NCBI GenBank assembly: GCA_947247005.1
Contig: OX365947.1
Coordinates: 30,460,760-30,524,759, forward strand
Reading direction: 5' to 3'
DNA length: 64,000 nt
From: Spisula solida
Taxonomy: Eukaryota; Mollusca; Bivalvia; Venerida; Mactridae
Position 1 is the stretch's first letter; each line of letters begins with the position of its first letter. The notes under the pieces are model-generated. The model saw nothing but the letters and a program-made list of their open reading frames with translations, made no database searches and was not told the origin of the DNA. The translations under genes and the position numbers were made by a program. Below are positions 1 to 10,400 of this stretch, piece by piece.

Positions 1-690
1 TGTCTTAAGTAACCCCAGTTTCCTCTCTCAAATGTTAAGGTCAGTGTTGGAGGTCAAAAGTCAAATTGAAGTTTGTACGGATCATTTCTTCTTGATGCAT
101 GGTGGGATAAGATGTAACTTGACACATTTAAGTGCTTTTTGTGCCCCCTATCGATAGATGGGGAGGTATAAAGTGATTCACCTGTCCGTTCGGTCGTCCG
201 TCCGTCCTGATTAACTCAAATTGACAGTTTCTTCTAGCATTATTATGGCTTGCTACAAAGCTTCCATACTTGCATGGATGTTGTATATGAACACCCTCCA
301 CACGCCTGTATCACCTAACCCAATTTCAACCTTCACCTTGACCTTATTTTGGACTTAGACTTATTGAAGGGCGTATATGAACACTCTCCACACACCTGTA
401 TCACCTGACTCCATTTCAACCTTCACCTTGACCTAATTTTGGACTTAGACTTATTGAAGGGCCAAATTCTTGGTTAACCCAAATTGACCGTATCTTCTAG
501 CATTAATATGGCTTGCTACAAAGCTTTCATACTTGCATGGATGTTGTATTTGAACATTCTCCACACACCTATATCACCTAACCTCATTTTGACCTTCACA
601 TTGACCTAATTTTGGACTTAGACTTATTAAGCGTCTAATTCTTGGTTAACCCAAATTGACTGTTTCGTTTTACATCATGTCCAGCATGGC
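1..690. repeat. Dispersed repeat with internal tandem copies
   Basis: A block of about 130 bases beginning near 242 (around the phrase GGCTTGCTACAAAGC) and ending near 375 recurs at about 505-645, with a shorter partial copy at about 376-470. The left edge (about 30-90, with AAGGTCAGTGTTGGAGGTCA) is repeated near the other end of the window at about 63180-63240. No coding frame is credible. It looks like a high-copy non-autonomous dispersed repeat; the family is not identified. Confidence 0.6.
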
Positions 691-1099
691 GTTGCCTTAA
701 AACTTGGTATACTTGTTTACCATCATAAGCCCCTTACATTATCAAAGCCATGTAACACCATCCAACATTATTACAGAATTATGGCCCCTGATTGACTAAG
801 CTTTTTATGGGCAAGGCTTCTATGGGGGCATAAGCGTTTATTGAACGCAGTCTTGTTTCAACGTGCGACGAGGCTCTACCTAATTTGTCCGATGGCATGA
901 ATTTCTAGTTTAATAAAGGGTTTTATTTCACTGTCCATCTTAATATACTCTATTCCACATGTATAATATTACATTTTTATATTCAGTTTAGTGCCCTTAC
1001 AATCAAATAATGCACAGGTTTAATAATATTTTCAATTGAACAATAAAATACCATTGGATTTATCATGTACATTGTATTATCATACTTGTAATTTAGAAA

Positions 1100-1212
1100 T
1101 ACTTGATCATAAAAAAATAGACGCCTGTTCGGATTTTGGATTCGAACCCGCAAAGGATAAAAATTCCAATAAGAGTAAATGCCGTGTGTTTTACTTTGAG
1201 CCACCACAGAAG
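1100..1212 (-). repeat. tRNA-like SINE head (degenerate)
   Basis: Read on the minus strand, this stretch has a box A-like segment (GGTGGCTCAAAG) followed about 50 bases later by a near-perfect box B (GCGGGTTCGAATCC). That spacing fits an internal RNA polymerase III promoter. The anticodon arm does not fold convincingly, so this is probably a tRNA-derived SINE or pseudogene rather than a working tRNA. The short open frame on the plus strand here is a by-product. Confidence 0.4.
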
Positions 1213-1343
1213 CATATGTTGTTGATGTAGATTTAAAGTCTTGTTCATTTAGTTTTGATTTGGAATAATCTTTTGCTATAAATAAATATGTTTGTAAATA
1301 ACACATTATCGTTATTGGACTATACCGATCTTATCTGCTGTAG

Positions 1344-1461
1344 AGATTCCCAGCCGTTGTCATCATTTGGCTGGTGCTGCTGGTAGTCCTGTACATCTAC
1401 TGGTTTACTCCAAACGATCAACTGCTGATCATGACTGGGAGGTCGGGAACAGTTGTTAAAA
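1344..1461 (+). CDS. Exon with a transmembrane helix, unidentified plus-strand gene
   Basis: A 118-base exon with a strong acceptor (pyrimidine-rich TCTTATCTGCTGTAG before 1344) and a strong donor (GTAAGTAA after 1461). It has one open frame of 39 codons plus one base. The frame starts RFPAVVIIWLVLLVV, a textbook 16-18 residue transmembrane helix flanked by a positive residue, and ends MTGRSGTVVK. GC content is about 50 percent, far above its surroundings, which supports coding. A helix followed by a polar stem suggests a type II or single-pass membrane protein. No other exon of this gene is certain. Seen: splice signals, helix, composition. Inferred: membrane topology. Confidence 0.6.
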
Positions 1462-2070
1462 GTAAGTAAATACTTGATAAATAATATGTGATTTACATAG
1501 ATCTAGATAAGAGTTAAAGTTTCTATGTACAACTGTTAAAAATAGGATAAAAACAGTATGATAGTAGTAGTGCATGTTTGCATCCAGGCCGGATTTGAAG
1601 TGTTGAAGATCCACACTGGCCTGGATGTCATACGGGAGAGTTTTCCAGTATCTGGGAAAAAGTTCTTATGATAATTAGAATTTGAAGGTGGAATGTTGTA
1701 ATTTAGTTACTTTCATGTGGGTATTAGATGATTATGGCCTACATTAACGAGTTGTGCGTAACTTTGTAAAGCATAACGAAAGAGGCATGTATTCTGCATT
1801 GTTCACGCGTTTGCCATTTAAGTGTATGGAGCATAGATGTGACGCTGCTATAGTGTGAGTAGTCATTCATGACGTAACGTGCTGCTGCTCTTTCCTTTCT
1901 AGTTCATTTTTGACATGTGTGCCAGGTGATATTACAATAAATACTAAGTACTCTAATTAGGGTCTTACAAAGGTTTTATAGGCAGTTTCTTTGATTTTTT
2001 GTAATCACATTGGACATTTCGTTTTATAAATCTTAGAGTGTTATTTGCCTTAGAAGCTGTTGTTTCGATT
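1462..2070. other. Intron-like sequence, nothing recognised
   Basis: AT-rich sequence after the donor at 1462. No convincing exon, RNA gene or repeat boundary was seen on either strand. Confidence 0.5.
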
Positions 2071-2075
2071 TGTTT

Positions 2076-2455
2076 TTTATACCCCCGAACAACGAGTTGT
2101 AAGGGGATATACTGGATTCAGCTTGTCTGTCCGTCTGTCTGTCCGTAGACGCATTCTTGTGGACGCAACTCGTTCAGCATTTCGTTCAAACTTTAACAGA
2201 TGAACAACCTCAACATGTAGATGTGCATAAAGAAAAAAAATTGCGTTGCGACGATTTTTGACCGAATTATGGCCCTTTGTACTTTTATGGACGATACCAT
2301 ATATAGTGAACAGTTCTTGTGGTCGCAACTTCTCCTGCAGTTTTTGCAGCATTTCCTTCAAACTTTAACAGATGAACAACCTCAACATGAGGATGTGCAT
2401 AAAGGAAAGAAATTGCGCTCAATGATCTTTGCCACGCGGGGGTATATTAGTCAGC
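2076..2455. repeat. Dispersed repeat with an internal duplication
   Basis: The element opens with ATACCCCCGAACAACGAGTT, then a CTGTCCGTCTGTCTGTCCG run. It holds two copies of a segment of about 75 bases built around CAAACTTTAACAGATGAACA (near 2187 and 2359). It ends near CGCGGGGGTATATTAG, whose GGGGGTAT mirrors the opening ATACCCCC, giving short terminal inverted repeats. The overlapping short open frames on both strands are not genes. Probably a non-autonomous DNA element. Confidence 0.55.
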
Positions 2456-2484
2456 CGAATGGCGACAGTTCTAGTTTGCCTTAC

Positions 2485-2637
2485 TTGTAGTTTTGAGTTC
2501 TTTATTTTGAAGTTTATAGGGAAAGGTGATGTTTTTCTCTTTTTTTTGGAGATTCTTATTATTTCACATTTATCAGGATTAAATTCCATAGACCACTTTC
2601 CCATTCTTCTAATTTATACAGATCTTCTAGTAAAATG
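2485..2637 (-). pseudogene. LINE reverse transcriptase fragment, frameshifted
   Basis: On the minus strand one frame gives LLEDLYKLEEWE and, after a one-base shift, a second frame gives KWSMEFNPDKCEIIRIS. The block L-x-x-W...F-N-P-x-K-C-E is a conserved segment C-terminal to the catalytic motifs of the reverse transcriptases of jockey/CR1/L2-type LINEs. The frameshift and the loss of everything on both sides show that it is a dead fragment. It abuts the start of the satellite at 2637. Confidence 0.65.
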
Positions 2638-3232
2638 TACCCAAACCTAGTAGATACATGTATCGTGTAAACCGTACTCAAACCTAGTAGATACACGTAC
2701 CATGTAAACCCCCAAACATAGTAGATACACGTATCGTGTAAACCGTACCCAAACCTAGTAGATACATGTATCGTGTAAACCGTACCCAAACCTAGTAGAT
2801 ACATGTAATGTGTAAACCGTACCCAAACCTAGTAGATACACGTACCGTGTAAACCGTACCCAAACCTAGTAGATACACGTATCGTGTAAACCGTACCCAA
2901 ACCTAGTAGATACACGTATCGTGTAAACCGTACCCAAACCTAGTAGATACACGTATCGTGTAAACCGTACCCAAACCTAGTAGATACACGTACCGTGTAA
3001 ACCGTACCCAAACCTAGTAGATACACGTACCGTGTAAACCCCCAAACCTAGTAGATACACGTATCGTGTAAACCGTACCCAAACCTAGTAGATACATGTA
3101 TTGTGTAAACCGTACCCAAACCTAGTAGATACATGTATTGTGTAAACCGTGCCCAAACCTAGTAGATACATGTATCGTGTAAACCGTACCCAAACCTACT
3201 AGAAACATGTATCGTGTAAACCGTACCCAAAC
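2637..3232. repeat. Satellite, 37-bp unit
   Basis: About 16 tandem copies of a 37-base unit running GTACCCAAACCTAGTAGATA then CACGTATCGTGTAAACC, with scattered ACGTA/ATGTA and ATC/ACC variants. Each unit contains the small palindrome TACACGTA. The unit is the neighbouring 31-base unit plus about six bases, so the two arrays share an ancestor. Confidence 0.9.
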
Positions 3233-6140
3233 TTTGGTTGCTATTGTGTAAACCATAAACCGTACGGAAATCTACTTGATACCATGTAAACTGTACTCAA
3301 ACATAGTTGATATCGTGTAAACTGTACTCAAACCTGGTTGATATCGTGTAAACTGTACTCAAACATAGTTGATATCGTGTAAACTGTACTCAAACTTGGT
3401 TGATATCGTGTAAACTGTACTCAAACTTAGTTGATATCTTGTAAACTATACTCAAACCTGGTTGATATCGTGTAAACCATACTCAAACATGGTTGATATC
3501 GAGTAAACCGTACTCAAACACGGTTGATATCGAGTAAACCGTACTCAAACACGGTTGATATAGTGTAAACTGTACTCAAACATGGTTGATATCGTGTAAA
3601 CTGTACTCAAACCTGGTTGATATCGAGTAAACCGTACTCAAACATAGTTGATATCGAGTAAACTGTACTCAAACATTGTTGATATCGAGTAAACTGTACT
3701 CAAACATGGTTGATATCGTGTAAACCGTACTCAAACATAGTTGATATCGAGTAAACATACTCAAACCTGGTTGATATCGTGTAAACCGTACTCAAACATA
3801 GTTGATATCGTGTAAACTGTACTCAAACCTGGTTGATATCGAGTAAACCGTACTCAAACCTGGTTGATATCGAGTAAACTGCACTCAAACATTGTTGATA
3901 TCGTGTAAACTGTACTCAAACATAGTTGATATCGAGTAAACTGTACTCAAACCTGGTTGATATCGTGTAAACTGTACTCAAGCATAGTTGATATCGAGTA
4001 AAATGTACTCAAACATAGTTGATATGGTGTAAACTGTACTCAAACCTGGTTTATATCGTGTAAACCGTACTCAAACATAGTTGATATCGTGTAAACAGTA
4101 CACAAAACCTGGTTGATATCGTGTAAACTGTACTCAAACATGGTTGATATCGTGTAAACTGTACTCAAACATGGTTGATATCGTGTAAACTGTACTCAAA
4201 CCTGGTTGATATCGTGTAAACCGTACTCAAACATAGTTGATATCGTGTAAACTATACTCAAACCTGGTTGATATCGTTTAAACTGTACTCAAACATAGTT
4301 GATATCGTGTAAACTATGCTCAACCCTGGTTGATATCGTGTAAACTGTACTCAAACATGGTTGATATCGAGTAAACCGTACTCAAACATGGTTGATATCG
4401 AGTAAACTATACTCAAACCTGGTTGATATCGTGTAAACCGTACTCAAACATAGTTGATATCGTGCAAACTGTACTCAAACCTGGTTGATATCGTGTAAAC
4501 TGTACTCAAACATAGTTGATATCGTGTTAACTGTTCTCAAACATAGTTGATATCGAGTAAACCGTACTCAAACATGGTTGATTTCGTGTAAACTGTACTC
4601 GAACCTGGTTGATATCTTGTAAACTATACTCAAACCTGGTTGATATCGAGTAAACTATACTCAAACATAGTTGATATCGTGTAAACTGTACTCAAACATG
4701 GTTGATATCGAGTAAACTGTACTCAAACATGGTTGATATCGAGTAAACTGTACTCAAACCTGGTTGATATCGTGTAAACTGTACTCAAACATAGTTGATA
4801 TCGTGTAAACTGTACTCAAACCTGGTTGGTATCGTGTAAACCGTACTCAAACCTGGTTGGTATCGTGTAAACCGTACTCAAACTGGTTGATATCGTGTAA
4901 ACTGTACTCAAACATGGTTGATATCGAGTAAACTGTACTCAAACATGGTTGATATCGTGTAAACCGTACTCAAACATGGTTGATATCGTGTAAACCGTAC
5001 TCAAACTGATTGATATTGTGTAAACTGTACTCAAACATGGTTGATATCGAGTAAACTGTACTCAAACCTGGTTGATATAGTGTAATCTGTACTCAAACAT
5101 GGTTGATATCGTGTGAACCGTACTCAAACCTGGTTGATATCGTGTAAACTGTTCTCAAACCTGGTTGATATCGTGTAAACCGTACTCAAACCTGGTTGAT
5201 ATCGTGTAAACTGTACTCAAACCTGGTTGATATCGTGTAAACTGTACTCAAACATAGTTTATATCGTGTAAACTGTACTCAAACCTGGTTGGTATCGTGT
5301 AAACCGTACTCAAACCTGGTTGGTATCGTGTAAACCGTACTCAAACTGGTTGATATCGTGTAAACTGTACTCAAACATGGTTGATATCGAGTAAACTGTA
5401 CTCAAACATGGTTGATATCGTGTAAACCGTACTCAAACATGGTTGATATCGTGTAAACCGTACTCAAACTGATTGATATTGTGTAAACTGTACTCAAACA
5501 TGGTTGATATCGAGTAAACTGTACTCAAACCTGGTTGATATAGTGTAATCTGTACTCAAACATGGTTGATATCGTGTGAACCGTACTCAAACCTGGTTGA
5601 TATCGTGTAAACTGTTCTCAAACCTGGTTGATATCGTGTAAACCGTACTCAAACCTGGTTGATATCGTGTAAACTGTACTCAAACCTGGCTGATATCGAG
5701 TAAACTGTACTCAAACCTGGTTGATATCGTGTAAACTGTACTCAAACATGGTTGATATCGTGTAAACCGTACCTAAACCAGGTTGATATCGTGTAAACCG
5801 TACCTAAACAAGGTTGATATCGTGTAAACCGTACATAAACCAGGTTGATATCGTGTAAACTGTACCCAAACCTGCTATATCGTGTAAACTGTACCCAAAC
5901 CTGGTTGATATCGTGTAAACTGTACCCAAACCTGCTATATCGTGTAAACCGTACCTAAACCAGGTTGATATCGTGTAAACTGTACCCAAACCTGCTATAT
6001 CGTGTAAACCGTACCTAAACCATGTTGATACCGTGTAAACAGTACCCAAACCAGGTTGATATCGTGTAAACTGTACCCAAACCTGCTATATTGTGTAAAC
6101 TCTACTCAAACCTGCTATATCGTGTATACTGTACCCAAAC
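3233..6140. repeat. Satellite, 31-bp unit
   Basis: About 94 tandem copies of a 31-base unit beginning GTACTCAAACATAGTTGATA and ending TCGTGTAAACT. The variable positions (CATAG/CATGG/CCTGG; GTG/GAG; ACT/ACC) are shuffled between units. From about 5770 the units change to GTACC(C/T)AAACC types with some 29-base units. Open frames across it reflect repetition, not coding. Confidence 0.9.
4780..5698. repeat. Tandem 463-bp higher-order duplication within the satellite
   Basis: Distinctive variants recur at a fixed offset of 463 bases: the CCTGGTTGGT units at 4821 and 5284, and the aberrant TGTAATCTG unit at 5081 and 5544. The blocks 4780-5235 and 5243-5698 look nearly identical, so a block of 15 units was duplicated recently as one piece. 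Confidence 0.8.
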
Positions 6141-7276
6141 CGGTAAGATATTTTGCTTAGATATCATATCAAAACTAACAAACATATTTGAAAAAAATGC
6201 GTTTAATAGACAACAGCACAAACAACGTACCAAATCATGCAATAACACAGTTAATGAATTTGTGATAAAATAACGAATAGTACAAGTCAAATTTTTTTAA
6301 CATGGGAATGTAGTACGTTTCAAACATAATGTGGGATTTCGTACTCAAATGTAAGAAATACGATGTACTCATAAGTACGCTATCTTATTGCGATGGTAGC
6401 AGCTTGTAACATGTATGTGTGCATATACTAGTAAAGAAACTATAACAGTTTTTATGGCCATTACGAATTGTCATATGCTCCACCAAATCATTTTTAGGAG
6501 AGGAAAGGAGATCTTTGAAAGGGGGCAGGTAATTGCTCTTTTTATTTTCGAAAGGTTCTGATTTGTGCTGACTCCTTAGTACTGAATCAGTCTTTCAATT
6601 GCTTTGAAAAATGTAGAAACCGGGACATGAACAAGACTGTGGACGTGGTGAAAAGTTGGGTATGTATGTGGCCATGCCGATTGGGAGATATCTACTAGTT
6701 TATAAGAACATCTAAATACGTAATGTTTTGATTGACGTCACTATGAACTTGATGAATATCACAGATAAATGTAATAAAGGATAAATAAAAAAAGAAATAA
6801 CACAAAACATAACGAAACATCGCAGCGTCAATACAACTTTAAGATTGATAATTCACACCGTTTGTCTCGTGGGCTGAGATAAAAATACTGTTTCATGGTC
6901 ATAAGAAAATAGAAATGCTGCAGACGCGAAGTACACGATGCTACTCAACCGGATCACCTCGGCTAGTTTTCTAAAACGTTCACGGACATAGCTGAGGTAG
7001 GATGATATTTATTATGCAGAAATTATTACCTCCCATTTTACAATCGTACAAAGGGTGGTCATCATTCAAAGGGGAGACAAACTTGGTGTAGAATTATGCA
7101 AGAAATATTACGTTTTTTAATTGCCGTTATTCTATTCACTCATACATTCATGAAAACTCGGAATAAAGTCACGTGATTCAAAAATGAGAAAATGTCTGCT
7201 TATAGAAGAATTCATTTCCGGCGATATATAATTGAAACTTCGTCCGTCAAAAAGTCAACAACATAGTAAAAGGGAA
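6141..7276. other. 3-prime flank of gene B; no other gene recognised
   Basis: AT-rich sequence downstream of gene B on the minus strand. A minus-strand AATAAA at 7008-7013 lies about 270 bases beyond the gene B stop codon and is a plausible polyadenylation signal. A plus-strand open stretch near 6518-6706 has no supporting start or splice sites and was not called. Confidence 0.45.
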
Positions 7277-7488
7277 TCATTTAGCTTGTACAGTTGATCG
7301 TCTGGTGGATTCCCGTGGTACAACTGTAATCTCGTGGGCTGGTGATCGACTGGCGGTACCGAATGGTGACGGACTTTGTCGAAGCCATGGTGTGTTTCGG
7401 CGGAATCCGAATGACCCGTTGTAGCCAATTGCAGGTTTGATTCCTTGCATGAACTGCGCATGCCCGTCACAAAGCTCACTCGAGTAAC
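7277..7488 (-). CDS. C17orf98: Gene B exon 3 (residues 125-194) with stop
   Basis: The acceptor is TTTGTTACTAG. The exon supplies two bases to the split glycine codon, then YSSELCDGHAQ and the conserved GFRRNTPWLRQSPSPFG block, and ends TVQAK before TGA. The C-terminal 25 residues after the conserved block are rich in Ser, Arg and Thr. Confidence 0.88.
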
Positions 7489-10400
7489 CTAGTAACAAAT
7501 AACAATAGCATACATGTACATCATATTGTAAAATCATTCATTTTCACAAGAATTACATTTCGTTGAATTTGGTTAAATGTTCTTATGTGGAGTTATAAAT
7601 TCTCCATGTTGCGTACTCAGTGCACTAGTGTTTGATATGTTTTTAACTACAATACTTTGATTTCGTTATCGAGTGCATTAACGAGCATTAATATCACAAT
7701 TGTTTTAGATTTACAGGCGTTTCCTAGTGCACAGAGACATACAATGTACTAGTATTGCACTCCCGACATACAATAATATCATTCATGGCGGATTTGATGA
7801 AGACAACATGTACTACGGGTATTTATGTTACTACATGGACTTTGTTCAACAATGGTTTATGTGGTTACAAGAACATGCTTCTGGTGTGGAAGCATTTAGC
7901 CGTTCGTTCGTAGATTTATATTGAACCTGAACAAGTTAAGGGCAAAGGCTTTGTTTAATATAGTACCATCTTAATTGAAAGGGTCAGCCAATTTAACGTA
8001 TGAGACACCTATATTTCGTGCCCACAGTATCTGTCAAATCACTTCTCTATTGCCGGGCGCCAGGCAGAGGTTGGTATTCGTGCTGACGGCTCAATAAACT
8101 TCCGCATCAGATCTGACACTGTTTCCACACGGATTCGATCCCCTGCTTCCAGGGCGGACGCCCCAACCACTCACACACGGTCACGGTATCATGTATGAAT
8201 CACAGACTATTATTAGGTGGAGTCTATATACGCTTAACATGGTCACCACAGTTCGACTAGAGACTGCACAAACTGTCAGTGGTTTTAGAAACTATGCTCG
8301 AACCAACGCTAAAGTCTTATTAAGTATCCGCCATCTTGAAACTGTGCGAAGCAAATATTGTTTTTTTGCGTCTGGAGAAACCAGACATGAGGAGATAAGC
8401 ACCTGATAGATATATTCGATACCAGCATAAAATGCTGGCATAAATGAGAGACCATGCATCGATATTTCTACCATCGTAGATGTCCAGTAAAATTCGATAG
8501 GTTGTTATGTACGTTTTTACCATATTTAAAAACGATTATTCACTTCATTTTCCAAAACAAATCAAAGCAAAAATATACTCACCAGCTCCAGCATCATTAC
8601 GTAAGTTAACGTACTGGTATCCTGGTCCCTTAGCTTCAAAATAATCCATCACGTGACCGTCGATAGAGGTTCCCGGAGCACTCTGCAAATACAAAAACAT
8701 ATATTACAGAATATTGCCCAATGGTGTAAGTAAAATAAAATGTGGAATATTTGATCATCACGTTGGACAAAATCGCTTATCTTTCTTGGTTTGCATCAGT
8801 ACTGGTCATGCGTTCATCCGACCAATTCATTTCCACATTGACACGTCTTGGTGAATCGTAATAGAAGTATGTGATCAGTTATTGTTCTGTTGTTTGTGTG
8901 GAGTATTTCCACTGCCTTGTTATTGTTGTTTTTTGTTTGTTTGAGGTAACCCCTTTTATTTCTATATTGTTGTTTTGTTGTTGCCTCTGCCATTTAAATG
9001 TACATGGAATCCAAGAAATATTGACGAAAACCTTCCTGAGATGTATTGATTTGTTTCTTGTCAAAATACACTGTTTCTGTATTCCTCCTCCTGTACTGTC
9101 GCTTGTTCTACGGTGAATGGTTTACCTTGCATCACTTACTATTTTCAGCCACTAACTCGATGGTTGTGTTCATAATATCCAGCAATATTTCAAACACTCG
9201 ATATTTCAAACACTCATAAACTCAACCATGTTGAACTCTTGTAGCTCGCACTTTACAATGTGTCGTACATGTCAGCCTTGAGCATAAACTAAGCCATAAT
9301 TTTTTAGTTTCCGAACCATAATAAATAAATTCCTCGCTGCAGCTCGAACATTTTTGGTTTCTTAATCAATGCAAACAATAAACTGTTAAAATACTGTAAA
9401 AAAACTGTCAAATGAAATTGGAACCAAAAACACAAATGCATGTGCAGGTGTATATCTCTTTTTTATTGTAAAAATTAAATTGCAATATAAAATGATTCCA
9501 CTTTTGAAAAATGGACGATAGCCTAGGAATTAATTAAAATTGATCTCGTCCTTCAATTGCTGATGCCATCAGTGCACGTTCGAGAAGTCAAAATCGTTTT
9601 CCCCATGGAATATTATCTAGCAATTAATTTACAGCAATTAATTTATAATTAGCTCTCAGTTGACAAGTTGATACAGTGGTGGTACTAGTATATATATTAT
9701 TCAGTTGCGAGACCTAGTGTTGTGAATGTATACGTGCCATGCATGCCATTTTGGTGAACTGTGAATTATCCACAGTGCTGTTATATACGTTCTCAGTCAT
9801 TACCTTTCATGTTAACGCTCACAGCAACTCAATACACTACACTTTGGATTCCTCTGCTGACAAACGTGTTAGTGAATAAGGTGTATCGTATTGATTGTTG
9901 TTGAGGTGGAGGTGGTAGTGTTGATGGTGGAGGTGTTGGCGGTGGTGCTGGTGGTTTTGGTGGCCGTAACGGCCTTTATTCATTGTTCATGCATCCACAT
10001 ACTTTGTGTTTAATCTGTCATTTATTGTATTGATTTTGTCTACGTTTTATATTTTATTATATATTTATACTTATATTTCAATATCTTGAATTGTTTTGAA
10101 TACTGGAACGTTTTATGAGTTTCTCATTGTTTGATTCCAACTTGGTCTGTCATATTTTAAATAAATGACAGACCGACAGTAGTACACCTATTGTACGTTA
10201 ACCAGTGATGTAGTCGGTAATAAATATTTTAATAATTTACAACTGGTTCCATTATAACTGTCAATACCCATGCTAATGTTAACATTGAACCCATGTGAGA
10301 GAAGACCTGCATATGTCCTGCTTGAGTAGTGTTATATGTATTCAATTCGGTCTGATCTAATGAGTGCTTAAAAGGTGGTATTCAAATTTGAGTATTGACG

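Noticed and set aside
5804..6049. 81-codon minus-strand frame (GTVYT repeats)
   Set aside because: Translation of satellite units; no start context or non-repeat part.
6518..6706. Plus-strand open stretch with a possible acceptor before NRDMNKTVDVVKSW and a GTATGT donor
   Set aside because: The acceptor lacks a pyrimidine tract and the open stretch is short enough to be chance.
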